From: Paraconiothyrium sp. Pb-2020
Lineage: Eukaryota; Ascomycota; Dothideomycetes; Pleosporales; Didymosphaeriaceae
DNA: 64,000 nucleotides
Direction: 5' to 3'
NCBI GenBank assembly: GCA_022419385.1
Contig: JAJUBI010000002.1
Coordinates: forward strand, 62,001 to 126,000
Part shown: positions 10,027-21,234 of the stretch, piece after piece
How positions within the stretch are numbered: position 1 is the stretch's first letter
Layout of the letters: each line of letters begins with the position of its first letter
Notes under the pieces: generated by a model
What the model saw: only the letters and a program-made list of their open reading frames with translations
Told to the model about the DNA's origin: nothing
The model's database searches: none
Program-made: the position numbers and the translations under genes

Positions 10027-12363
10027 ATGTCACGGCCTGGCAAATTTCAAACTATTCTGCCAAAGCCTGTACAGTTCAGGCCCCCTCCTGGACCGCCCAA
10101 TGACTCAGGCGAGCGCAAGCGCAAGCGGGCTGATCTTGCTTGCCAGAGTACGTCACTTGTGACTTTAACACCTCACAAAGACTGACATTCTGAACCAGAC
10201 TGTAGGATGCGGAAAATAAAGGTGACTTGAGATCTCACTATCGAAACCTCAAGAACCGCTTAACCAAGCTTGCAGTGCGACACGAAACGACCTTCATGTT
10301 CGACATGCAGCAGCGCATCGCTAGTATGCGAATACAAATCAAATGCCACCCGCGAGGATCTTGAAGGGCAGATTAGAGACCATGAGAAATCAATCCAGGG
10401 CCTGGAGGCCACATTAGATGTGTTTCGTCGAGGCAGCGCTGCAGATTGCGCGGCGGCCTTACAGAGGATCCGAGTGATGGGTAACACCAAGGGTGCAGCT
10501 TCGAGTATATTTGATGCGCAGCTGCTCCTCTTTAGTGCAGGCTCAATCGACAGTCGGAAAACAGAGCCACCGTATGGTGATCGAAATCCCAAGGCTGCTG
10601 ACAGGCTGCTGAGATCCCCGTTGGGTACCCCATGCATCCGATGGTCGGCATTACCGAGACTAATAGTGGGGTAGTGCTGACGATGCCGAGTATCTGTTTT
10701 CAGCTGGCTACTCTTACATACGAGATCGGTTCGTGGACAAAAATCTCGTTGTTAACATGCCAGCACTTCTTCGGTTCGATATTGCTCGATGGACGACTGT
10801 ACGCCTAGACAATGCGCTCTTGAACCACCTCTTGGCACTGTTCTGGACCTGGGATAACAGTAATGAACGTATTATATACCGGCCGATCTTCGAGGAGGAT
10901 CTTGCAACCATGGATCCGTATACGGATGATCCTTTGAAGCGACGTTTCTGCTCGCCGTTCCTCGTCAATGCCTTGCTTGCCCTTAGCTGCGTAAGTGCCT
11001 AGCAAACATCAGGTCGACGGATAACTCAACCACGGTAGTTGTACTCTATTGAGCCAGAAACCTATGTTAATCCTGAGGACTCTGCCACCCGCGGTAGGCA
11101 ATTCGCAGAGGCAGCTGATGTCGCACTGCAAAAGGAGTCAGAAAAACCGTCGGTTACATTGTATCAAGGACTCTTTGCAATGTTCTGCTACGAGGGCTGC
11201 CTTGGTGAAGGGCGAAAATCAGTGGCTTACTTTTTGCAGGCTATGAGCACATATGAAGCCATTAACGATCCCACAACGCTGAAGCAGCAAGAAGTTGCAA
11301 CCGATCCTGCGAGGATTCAGCAGGAACAACATGCAATATCATGGTGCTTTTGGGGATTTTATATTACTGAATGGTGAGCACACATTGTTCCGCGCCACGG
11401 TAGTGCCTCACATAAATCAGGCGAGGCTCTCAAGCCCTTGGCTTCCGGAAACTCGCCAGGAAGCCAAAATTTGATAAAACCTGGCTTCAGCCAGACTTTC
11501 CAATGTCTCAACCGAGTTGCAGTAGTCATTGGTGGTTTCCATACCCCATATCCTTGCAAACCCAGCCATCTTTGAAGATAGAAGGCAGGGAAGCAGAGGT
11601 CGGTCTTGCCGAGATTGTGGAAGAGGCGCTTGATTTCCTCGTTCCGGATCCGGGCCAGCGGCCCGCTGTCCAAAATCCGGAGCGTGCAATGGAACTATAC
11701 GAATCCATCCTTCAATGGAAACTCTCGCTTCCGGATCCCTTGCGTATCGAACAGGCCGTTCTTCCATCTGCGATCTTACTCGAGTAAGTGTCCGCGCCCA
11801 GCTATCCAACTTCAAAATATTTACATACCAGTGTGTATGCAGAGTTAATGATCACCGCCATCTTACATCCTTTCGGCCAACTGTCCAGACTCGAATTCGG
11901 CAGGTTCAACCCCCGCGAACGCTGCTGCTCGCACGCCTCCCGTATGATGGCTTCTGTCTGGACCTATCGCGCGTTCGCTATTCTTCGAACGGAGTATTGG
12001 CTCATACATCCCATCACCACTTCTGCTCTCATCGTTTGCCACGACCTCGATTTTGGATCGGCCGAGGTTGATACATTCATGCGAGCCGGACAGTGTCTTC
12101 AGGAAATCATGGGGACGCTGCCTCTTGCTGCAGATTGCTTGGTGACCATCAAAGGGGCCTTTAAGCGTTCCGGAATCCAGATACCGCCACAACTGCGTAG
12201 ATACTTAGACAAGGCACGGCATAGGAAGGACGGGTTGTTGCATCACGCTGTCGCGGCTTTGATGCCGCCACAGAAGGGGGACCATACCTTTAGCGGAGAT
12301 GGTGGGGTGGCACCGACTTTTCAGGAACTAATTGATGAGTTGGAGGGTGTTGATCTGGATTAG
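10027..12363 (+). CDS. Zn2Cys6 fungal transcription factor
   Basis: Seven exons: 10027-10147, 10199-10221, 10276-10624, 10704-10990, 11039-11373, 11421-11783, 11832-12363. All phases agree, giving 669 residues without a stop. The DNA-binding cluster (about residues 39-67) is assembled across two introns: CQNC from exons 1-2, then K-C, PSC-x2-C and LVC in exon 3. This gives Cys spacing 2-6-6-2-6. A short helix follows (EDLEGQIRDHEKSIQ) as the dimerisation linker. The rest is a fungal-specific TF domain with DIARW, WDNSNERIIYRPIFEEDL and ITEWRGSQA. The 23-nt exon 2 and the intron 3 splice sites are the least certain; an alternative acceptor at 10670 would break frame. It sits next to the UstYa pair and could regulate it. 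Confidence 0.85.
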
Positions 12364-12589
12364 TAAATTGCATTAGCGGGTGTAGCTACCTGGGGAGCTG
12401 AAGTATTCCATGTGCTAGAATAGCATAGAGCTGAACAACTTATTTCTTCCGCCTTCTTTTCTAGTGGAGTAGAGAATTCCGCACGACCCTTCTTTATTAC
12501 CTTAATTATGCCTTCAGATATGTGCTTTAATACAGAGAGACACAGTAGCAAAAGACGTCGTGAGTCAAGGAACCAGCCACTCTTGACAC

Positions 12590-13006
12590 TAATGCCTTCT
12601 GTCCAGCCATGGTGGCAGTCAGCCGTTCTCGATTTCAAGCAAGGAGACATTGGGGACTGCATTGATTAATCTACTCTCAATGTATCTACAAAACAAAAAT
12701 ACGTTCCTCTACATCTGCGATGGCGAGACAACCATGAATAAAGTTGTGCTGGCTTTGCAAGATGCTTCAGAGTCAAACGGGCAGTGGGATATCTCCTCGT
12801 ATACACTCAAGGAGAAGAAGAAGAAAGCTGATGCAAACCTCAAAGGGAGAATCATGTCGCTAACAGAATTTATTGGTGTACCTGGGGTACCATTCACTGC
12901 GGGACTCACTGTGTGGAGGAACCCCGACAACAGCAATTGGAGCTCGACGATCCGAATCCTGCAAAAGCTCAAAGGATTACAGATGAGATGGTCAGGTCTC
13001 TCTTAG
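12590..13006 (+). pseudogene. C-terminal fragment of an isoflavone-reductase-like (NmrA) protein
   Basis: A 118-codon open stretch from about 12650, with related sequence just upstream, has no proper start. The block LYICDGETTMNKVVLALQ and the downstream pattern YTLKEKKKKADANL..G are typical of the C-terminal half of fungal isoflavone-reductase-like NmrA proteins. The N-terminal NAD(P)-binding half is missing. The upstream piece AVLDFKQGDIGTAL would be the region before it. I read this as a truncated remnant. It runs in the same direction as the Zn2Cys6 gene but is separated from it by ordinary intergenic sequence. Confidence 0.5.
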
Positions 13007-13341
13007 CCTAATGAAAGGTTGATACCATATAGGTAGAGTCTAGAACGGCCAAGTCTAGACAGATGCGCATTTCTCAAATGTACTCACACGAAAGAAAAAC
13101 GGTCGGATTCGTTGTATGGCGAGACTCGTCGTGATGTTATCTACTACGCGCCCTCAAACCCTTACACAACAATGTATCTACTGACCAGACTCATTTCGGT
13201 AATCGCCATGTACGAGTAGAGCACATCTTCACCTCGAAGTTGCTTCGTCATCTAGCTCAAATAGGAACGAATTGCTCATCATGATAAGTTTACGGATTTT
13301 CCACTATTGTAATGCCACCGCGACTGGATCACACATACTCA
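13007..13341. other. Intergenic region downstream of the UstYa-type gene
   Basis: Between the reductase fragment and the 3' end of the minus-strand UstYa-type gene. A short plus-strand open stretch rich in Tyr and Arg is present near 13080-13210, but it has no signal peptide or repeats (see rejected items). Confidence 0.5.
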
Positions 13342-14235
13342 TCACACAATTCCCTCATCATCATTATATCGTTCCTGCTTTGCCCATTCCGAAATCTCAT
13401 CGAAGTTCACACAGCGTCGATTGACGCCCCATTCTTTCGGATTACCTGTAGTCTCATTTACTGGCTCTAAAGTAAGATCGGGATTGCATATTAGAGACTG
13501 TCTTATGTACTCTATGCAATGTCGTCCGTGATCGAGCATGTACCGTGGTTCATGTGCGGCTCGATGGACTGGGGTAGTCGACATTTCGTAGAAGGTGAAG
13601 AATGACTGTCGTAGGGTATACTGCCGTACTAGTCAATAACCAATGTTCCACAACGATTTTCCTCGACGTACTAAGCAATGCACTGCGTGGAATACGGCGA
13701 CGTTGTAGATTTGATTATCGAACTCGTTTGGTACAGGAACGGTGATTGCCCCTTGACCCTCTGCAGATCTTGCGTTAGTATTGGTGATGTATCGGTAGCG
13801 TGGGCTTACTTGGAATCAATGACACCCATGCTAACGTGACGTCTTTACTAGGATCGTTGGCGAAGAATTTGTCAAACCCGAATGTCTTGGTGATCGTTGA
13901 AACTGCGAGTACGTTTGTAATATGATCAAAGCTTCATAGTTATCAACGTACATTGCGGAACGTGCCTGAATGTGCCCACGCCGGGGTCGGAGATCATAGC
14001 TCTCTTTCACTCCTTGTGATGAACGTAGTGATACTGGATGGATGACCAAACCGGCAACAAATGATATGATAATCAATGCACCGCCTAGGAGAGCAGCTAG
14101 GGCTTGAAGGTATGGACGGCGACACGAAGGATTAGTAACGGCATGTTTCTCCTTCACGCTGTCCTCGAAAGGTGCATCGTCGGCATCGTTATTGTAATTC
14201 TGCTCTAATGGGATGTAGGTCGCGTCGTAAGTCAT
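13342..14235 (-). CDS. UstYa family (DUF3328) oxidase, intact
   Basis: Four exons on the minus strand (14235-13980, 13902-13810, 13760-13672, 13620-13342) join to 238 residues, a typical UstYa length. One transmembrane helix lies at about residues 43-65 after a polar cytosolic tail. The body has TKTFGFDKFFANDPS and TLAWVSLIP, the usual lead-in. The two diagnostic motifs follow: HAVHC (about 141-145) and HGRHC (about 177-181, then IEYIRQSLIC). Both are HxxHC, thought to be catalytic in UstYa proteins. These membrane-anchored oxidases cyclise or hydroxylate peptides and other natural products (ustiloxin, phomopsin, cyclochlorotine). The exon 1 donor (GTGGGC) was chosen because the nearer GTACGT site breaks the conserved frame. 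A second family member diverges from it. Confidence 0.85.
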
Positions 14236-14719
14236 CTTGAAATTGTGATCTTGAGTGCCAATGTGTATGTGTCGCGTAGAAGTGAGTATTGGGGGTTTGT
14301 TTGGATGCTTTCATGAGTTCGTACGCAAGCTTCGGGCCAAACCTCGGCAAGAACGGTGGCCCCCAACGACCTACCGTCTCCAGACTTTTGATTGTCTGGT
14401 ATTGGGGCGCATTCTCTGCAGTGTAACCCCGATGTATATTATGAAGTAGGGCGAGGTCACACAACTCCGCATTGACCGACACGTGCCAAGGGTTGCCCGC
14501 TTTATCATTGACCACTCGCCGGCATGAACGAAACAATGATGCTGTGTCTTACACGCATATTGACAGGGTCCTTGTCGCTTCTTCAGGCAAATAACATTAA
14601 TGGGACATCATCGGAAAACAGCAATATATTGGAGCTGGTTAGAGCTTGCGCCCGGACAAACACAGGTGTGTCATTGTGGATTTGATCTGAAGGCATTGTG
14701 TTTTGAAGTGTGGTTTTAG
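14236..14719. other. Shared 5' region between the two UstYa-type genes
   Basis: Contains the promoter of the minus-strand UstYa gene and should hold the missing 5' exon of the plus-strand one. I find no convincing transmembrane-encoding exon on the plus strand. A stretch starting with the ATG near 14523 is open to about 14669 and could join by a GTGTGT donor, but it does not look like a UstYa N-terminus. Confidence 0.45.
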
Positions 14720-15326
14720 GTCGCAAAGAGATGGATGATGCTTGGAGTGAACTTATAAAACGTCTGTCTCCCTATCAAACACGATGTATGTCTCTTTACT
14801 AACTGGTATTATAGCCATGTCCATTAAGATATCAGCTGCGGAGATTGCTCGTCTGGACGAGCCATCGATCGCTATGGAAGACGGCTCTGGTTACATTGCA
14901 GAGTTAGCAGTGTATTATGAGTTACATTGCGTTGTAAGATTATATGCCCTTAGCACCTTCTATGTAACTCGACCCTTATTATGGCCAACAGAAACGCATA
15001 CGGCGACATCTCCATTTAGACTATTATTATGGAAACATGACCTCAGACGAGGCGGAACGAGAGAGACTGCATATGGGTATATGTCTGCCTACTCTTCAAA
15101 GAACTTCAGAGCGAGCTGATATGTCATAGATCATTGTCTTGAGTATTTGCGTGAAGCTGCTATGTGCCGTGGGGATCCTACTCTGTCCACCTTCGTTTGG
15201 CGTGAGGGGAGACCATTTTCGAGAGTACACAGCACGCATGAGTGAGTGGACTGGAGTCAATTGAGAACTTGGTCAGAGTCGAGAATGGTGGATACTTCAG
15301 ATTTACGTCAATTTATACGAGACTAG
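14720..15326 (+). pseudogene. UstYa family (DUF3328) gene, decayed partner
   Basis: Recognisable exons: 14720-14761 (EMDDAWSELIK), 14815-14933, 14992-15076, 15130 onward, with 53-58-nt introns in consistent phase. Conserved pieces are SIKISAAEIARL, DGSGYIAELAVY, KRIRRHLHLDYYY and HMDHCLEYLREAAMCRGDPTLSTF. Three defects are seen. The first HxxHC reads YELHC (His codon CAT now TAT). An in-frame TGA at 15243-15245 replaces the Cys expected before VDWSQLRTW, although the frame then stays open to a TAG at 15324. No 5' exon with a membrane anchor is found. It is head to head with the intact gene. Possibly expressed in truncated form, but more likely dead. Confidence 0.7.
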
Positions 15327-15470
15327 GTAGTCTCGATTGAAATAAATTGTTGATAATGGCATAGGGACCGCCGACATGCCGTGGACGAAGACGACACAAT
15401 AGTAAACGGTGACGAGAATCCTGACCCTGACGATTGTGGCCCTTCTCGAGATAGAATTGTACGCTAGACC

Positions 15471-15573
15471 ATAACCCTTCCACCCGCAGTGCGGTCTCAA
15501 CCGGACGACGGACTGCCAAACCCAAATGCTAGGTAAGACCCTAACCCTCCCACTCGCAGTGTGGTATCGGCCG
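15471..15573. repeat. Diverged direct repeat, about 33 bp, two copies
   Basis: Copies at 15471-15504 and 15541-15573 share the pattern AACCCT-C-CAC-CGCAGTG-GGT. They differ mainly by C/T exchanges (for example CCCGCAGTGCGG against CTCGCAGTGTGG). Confidence 0.45.
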
Positions 15574-15768
15574 CCAAAGGCGCTTGCACCAAATGGTAGT
15601 TGGATCGCGAGCGCAGGAGCATAAGTCTGTATCCTGTGGAGAGCTGGAGCGGGCGCGAGCTCTCACTAAGACAGGCGCTGCGGATCAGTCGACTCTGCCG
15701 CGATATTTCGAACCACCGACCCACTGAAAGGGCCGTAGGCCGCCGAAGGTTCTTGCACCAAATCGTAC
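15561..15768. repeat. Diverged direct repeat, about 34 bp, two copies
   Basis: A segment around 15563-15597 recurs at 15735-15768, sharing the cores GGCCGCC-AAGG and CTTGCACCAAAT. It partly overlaps the end of the other 33-bp repeat, so the region looks like a degraded tandem or transposon end. Confidence 0.45.
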
Positions 15769-17546
15769 TGAGACCTAGAGGGTGATAACCCGCCCGGAAG
15801 GTGACAACCGGAAGGCCGGAGCAGAGCGGAGGTGCTGGAGGCTCAAATAGCTATAGCCCTGACCCTGAGCGAGTGTGTGCGTTGCTCTTCTCGCGCCAAT
15901 CCTAGGAGTGCATCATAGCCTGATATGACATGTTCCTCGCGACATGGATCGGGTCCTATTCCGTCCGTGCTTTCACCACGTTATTACCGCCGGGTATGCG
16001 AGGGCGCGGGTGGCCAATTGTAGGATACGGTATCGGCCGGGTCTTGTGCAGCGGTAGTGGTGGGGAGAAAACTGCGTATAGGTGAGTCTGTTGGAAGGCG
16101 GCGGAGATGGTACAGCGCACGATGAGGGCGATGACGACATAACTGTATGAGGAAGCGACCATTGTTGACGCAATTGCACCACACCTAACACGCAACATCT
16201 CACCATCACCGCTACGCATATTCACGACTCCAGCACTCGTCGAGTCAACACGCGCTATATCAAGCCCGCACCGATTTTCATCAGTCCACCCTTCCTGCAC
16301 GAAGCCTCCGACACAGAAGAAGTTAGAAGAGCAGTACACAATCGAAACTACGCAAATACGTCTTGGACGCAAACACAGCCGAAAGGGGAGGAGTTAAGGT
16401 CCTGTACAAAGCGACGTGGGTACACTTGAAGCACCACGAAACGGGTAAACCAGGATCGAAAAAGGACCCCTGCCACCATTCACGACAAGACAAACCTGAG
16501 GCTATCGTCCATGCCATGTTCGGAGTTTCTTCCGTTCGGTCCTGCGGGCATCATCAAGCAGACGGGGCTCCGGGCGGCCATTTTCGCGGTATGTGACATT
16601 GAAATGTATTCTGAGGTGCATGTTTAACTGTAATTTAGCACTTTGTCGCGCAAGGATGGAGCGTTGCCGCTCTCCGCGCAGCAGCACCACCAGCAGCCGA
16701 AATGGCAAAAGTCATTCGCAAGGCATGCACGGACATCACCACTGCCCACATGGGGCACTCAATCTCGCTGGACAAGGTCCGTTGCTGGGTCAAAACATGC
16801 GTAATGGCCGTGGTGGCCTTGCAATCAACCGCTGCGTCGTTTTGCCCTCAAGGGCCAGGGTCATGGGGACCCAGTAGCGTGTCGCGTCGGCCTTGGTTTG
16901 AGTTTATCATGTGGGAATATAATTATCAACGAATAGTGTATAATAGACGGAACGGTTCCTTTCTTTTCCCATCACACTGGAGCCATCAGTGTCCCTGGCG
17001 TCGCCTGGTAACATTCTGAGTAATACCAATTTAAGACCTGCACGCTTTCAATGCGCCACACGGCAACTCTAGAGTAGATGACACCTCCGTAGTATTGGTG
17101 TTTCGAAGGCATCAAGTGCATCCAGGGCACATCATGTCTAATGTAATAAACAAAGAAAGCAAACATCTTGTCTATATACGCTATGTAAAGTTGGTGGCCA
17201 TATTGTTGATTGTGTTGTTATTAAAGAGTACAAGTCCTTAGTTGACCTGCACTATATCCTGCTGATGTAGACTATGTCTAGCGACGTCTACCGGTGCTAC
17301 TAGATTTAATAGTCGCTAGTTAGTATATTGCTCGTGTGCCTTGTCCCTTTAAATAGTCTAAAGTCCGGTTTACTTTACAATAGCCCTACGCCTAAACAAC
17401 AAGAACTCCATAGCTACATCTTCGGCCGTGTGGCCACTACATACGCAAAATCCAAGTGGGCCTGGGAGGTGTCCTGTGTAGCCGCATACGCAATCGCGCT
17501 GCCGCCTGGAGCGAACAGCAGTTCGCTACTCCAGTCCAAGTCCCGC

Positions 17547-17896
17547 ATAACTCGGATTGGCACTTGGGATCGCTGGTCTACGTTGCATGATGATGTGATT
17601 TTTCGTGTATCGTAAACTTTACGTGTGCTTGTACAGCCGTGCCGCAAGACCGATTTGATTCCTACGCAAATTCCATTAGACATTGCCTCGCCTGGGAGCA
17701 TTCGGTGAGAGCATTTGCAGGAGCAAGGCATAATCATTTGAGACTCACAAGAAGTACATGTAAGATTCTGATAGAGCTTTTTCGAGCTGGGCCAGCGACC
17801 GGTTGACCACTATGATTGGTACTTGGGGTCCGACGGTCTACGTTGTATCATGGTATGCATTTCGTGGATTGTGAATTTTATGGGTGCCTGTACTGC
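17547..17896. repeat. Diverged direct repeat, about 90 bp, two copies
   Basis: Copies at 17547-17637 and 17808-17896 align over roughly 90 bases by eye, sharing GATTGG-ACTTGGG and GGTCTACGTTG-AT. Several differences are CA in one copy against TA in the other (GGCAC/GGTAC, TTGCAT/TTGTAT), as RIP would produce between repeats. Confidence 0.5.
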
Positions 17897-19072
17897 ACGC
17901 TATTGTGCATTTGCGACCGTGACTACTGGGGCCGGGATGCTAGGACGAAGTGCATTTGTCATTTGGGATAAATGAGTTACTTGAAAATTGCGAGTGCGTA
18001 AAAAGAAAATCGATTTTTAATCTGGTGTGGACTGGCTGAGGACACGACGGTAGTTGGCGCACCCGGTCGCCGGGGTTTGTTTGGAGTTCGAGCACCTCAT
18101 ACGCGCTGTCTTCGAGGCTAAAAGACTGCAGGGTGTTAGATAGCTGTTACGTGGGGTTGTGAAGTGGACTCAGTGTCAGGTGTCGGCCTCTTACCTTCGT
18201 CGGTCTTTTCGTCGTACTAAATAGAATTGAGAGGTGATGTGCACGTGTCGGCGTGTCGGCCCCGGGGTTGTGTTGGTGTTGCGAGTGTTGTGGTTCGCGT
18301 GAGGGTAAACAAAAGATGATGTAACCTCGACGGGCGACTTGGCATCACTCCACCACTCCTGACACCACATCGGGTGAACACCACGCGGTATTCGGATGCA
18401 TACTTTTGTTGTTTATGGACGTCCATGCTTGCAATTGCGTTTCGCAAACTTGCCTGGGATCAATCGACCGCACCGCATCTACGCCACACCGATGACTACA
18501 CTGACGACTACACCGACAGCCGACAAATCGTGACGAAGATGACACGACGACGACACTTCTGAACGAGGAAACGACGACAGTGAATACGCCTTGCCCCTAC
18601 TAACGGGCACCTGCTATCGGAGCCTGCAACAGAAGTAACCGAACAGGGTCTTAGTGTGTTGTGTTACTGTGTGGGGGCCTAAATCCCACTCGGCTTATGG
18701 TTCCGTCGGCTTACTACGATGGTTTTACAAGGGCGTGGACAACGCCGAGTTGTTTTGGATGTTATCTAGATCTGTGTGGATCACTCCCAGGTCTTTCCAA
18801 ACCAAAATGTTGGGGACGCTGGCAGTTATAGGAACAAGAGGAGTTTTTCTATAGCCGCTGTAGGCTCCACGTAATGGATATCTTGGTCGAAACCATCAAC
18901 TGTTGTGTTGAGTGCATGGACACGGTACGATACGAGCGCACGGACAGTGTCGATCATCCTTGAATCTAATCGGCCCGAGCTGCTCCTTTGCGCAGCTCAC
19001 CGGTGGAAGTGTCTACCCCGCATTATAAACGTCCCCCATTCCCTCTTCTATTGGCATCAACACCATCGTACG

Positions 19073-21234
19073 ATGCATATCGATTTGTGGTTGACTACCA
19101 TTGTGGGCTGGACATTTACGTGTCGGGCCCAGCTTAATAACATACCTAAGGTACTCCAGGTCCCGCTTGTGGATAGCAATTTCATATCACACAGCCACGG
19201 AGATATACATAAACCTACAGAGACCGTATCTCCTGATTATGGGGCCGTCGAAAAGCTGCCATCGAAAAGATGGGATTCGGATCTCGCAGACATAGCTATC
19301 ATGTATCCGATGCTGCGCCCAGATCTTTTCCTTACACTGTTCGCGCAATCTCCTGCAGATTGCGTGCCTGAAGCAATGATCCATCTGGCAAGCCTTCATC
19401 TTTCCACGCACGCTGGGGAGCAGCATACGAACAGTACGAACTTTCCGGGTTGGCTCGCGAACACGCTCGTAGCTACGGGGGAGAACGGGCAGAAATCTCG
19501 GTATAAGCAGAGTCGGGACATTTTGGTGCAGCAGGGTCTTCTGCAAATTTTTGAGGAAGGAACCCTGGTCTGTGTTAGAGTTCCTAAGGCTGTGCAGCAA
19601 CACGTCAAGATGCGTGGAGATATGCTGCTTCATCGCCGCTGGTATCTGTCAGTGCTGGTTGCAGCCTGCAAACAGCTTGGAGACCGAAGAGACGGATCTA
19701 TGTCGCACAAACAACTCGTTGAGCTCATGCCAGACCCAGACCTGGACTGGGAAAGCCTTTCACAGCTAGGTTTGGACGATGTTGAGGTATTCAACGTATT
19801 GAATCAGATGTCAAGTACCTACTACCATGCACTCCTTTTTGAAGAGGCAGAGCGCATCGCACTACAGGCCGTGGGATTGAGTCGCAAGGTGTTTCGTGCC
19901 GGCGATCTACGCCTCTTAGACTGCAACGAGAATCTAGCTGCAGCATATTGGATGCGCGGCAATAGGCTAGATTCAGAGAAGCTGCAATTAGACGTAGTGC
20001 GATCGCGTCAAGTAGTCTTAGGAACTGCACACCCGGACACTCAGCGGGCTATGCAGGCACTGTCGCACTATTACTTTTGGTGGCATGAATGGTCCAAAGC
20101 ACACGATTTACGGAAACAATTGGTCGCCGTCAATAAGGACGCTCATGGTGAATCGGATCAAAGAACCTTGATCGCGATGCACAGTCTGGCTCGGCTGTAT
20201 CGCGACACGGGGAGTTTGCACAGGCTGAAGGCGTACAAACGGAACTACTCGCTCTTGAACAGGCAGCATTTGGGGAGGATGACGAGCGAACTATGCGCAC
20301 AACAGCCGGTTTGGTAGCAACTCACCGAAAGCGAGGTCAATATGAGGAAGCACTGGCACTCAGACGAACTCGTCTGATCGGGAAAGATACTCGGTACAGA
20401 GCATGAAAAACCGTTCGCAGTGTTGCAGAGCTGGCGACCTTGCACCGTAGTCAAGGCCAATATGACAAGGCGCAATTGCTGCAGCTTCGCGTCGTGACAA
20501 CAATGGTGAAGACTCATGGACAAGAATCGGATGCAACAGTGCTTCAGATGGCGGAATTGGCAGTTGTATACATGCTCGATGGGAAAAGAGAAATGGCACA
20601 GGAAATAGTTGTGGGTATCGTCAGCGCACATCGAGAGACTACGCTAGACGAGCAAAAGCCAAGCAGAAGAGTGATTCGTGAGTTGGCCGAGACTTACCTT
20701 GATCAGTATATGTACAAAGAAGCGGCGATACTTTTGGAGCAAATGGATCTAACGATAAAAGCATCGTTTGGAGAGGATGTTGAAACAGATTTAAATAGTA
20801 CAGGGCTTCTAGCTCGGGCTTACATGTTCTCAGATCGGTGGAAGGAGGCTGAAGACGTGCTGCTTGCTGCGTGGGACGGCCGACACGAAAGCGCTCATGA
20901 TCACTGGGAATATAAGGTTCACATCTTGTTGGGACTACATACCTTGTACAAAACTCATGGACCGCTCATCAAAGCAGAAATGCCACTTCTGGAACTTCTC
21001 GGCCCGATTGATCAAGCCGAACCGCTACGAAATATCGGTAAAGAGTCATGGATAAAGGAATTGGTGGATATCTACATGGGGGAACGAAGATGGAAGGATG
21101 CTGGCATGTTAAGCACCCTGCTGGAAATCCATATTGTGAGATATGGACGGACTGATGTGCGTACACAGGAATCCATGAGAAGCCTTGTCATCGTTAAATG
21201 GAAACAACGCAAATGGCAGGAGCTGCGAGATTGA
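19073..21234 (+). pseudogene. TPR-repeat (NLR-like) protein, broken by frameshifts
   Basis: Open from an ATG at 19073 to 20317, then continued in other frames to 21234. The first part (DLADIAIMYPMLRPDLF, RDILVQQGLLQIFEEGTL) resembles the winged-helix part after an NB-ARC NTPase, and the rest is a string of TPR units of the fungal NLR type. No P-loop is found upstream, so the NTPase domain is missing. The repeat array changes frame near 20225, again near 20385, and once more at an A-run near 20407, with a TGA at 20404. Normal TPR text then resumes (VRSVAELATLHRSQGQY). Fungal NLRs act in non-self recognition and are often polymorphic or lost. Identity as NLR is inference from the C-terminal layout. 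Confidence 0.65.

Larger units (their letters stand above)
15327..19072. other. Gene-poor region with degenerate repeats
   Basis: About 3.7 kb without a recognisable gene. Overlapping open frames near 15960-16370 and 16360-16880 have low-complexity translations and no family pattern. Diverged direct repeats are listed separately. A small GAC-TAC-type tandem occurs near 18490-18520. Part of the right edge may belong to the lost 5' end of the TPR gene. Confidence 0.5.

Noticed and set aside
13076..13215. Plus-strand stretch with a KR site followed by Tyr-rich residues, considered as a RiPP precursor next to the UstYa pair
   Set aside because: No ATG with a signal peptide, no repeated core and no second KR site.
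14189..14536. 115-codon minus-strand ORF between the UstYa genes
   Set aside because: Overlaps the 5' region of the intact UstYa gene, has no family pattern and looks like chance.
15530..15550. CCCTAA-like strings as an internal telomere repeat
   Set aside because: Only isolated copies; no tandem array.
15956..16880. Several overlapping ORFs of 60-140 codons
   Set aside because: Low-complexity translations in multiple frames at once, with no conserved motif and no introns that improve them.
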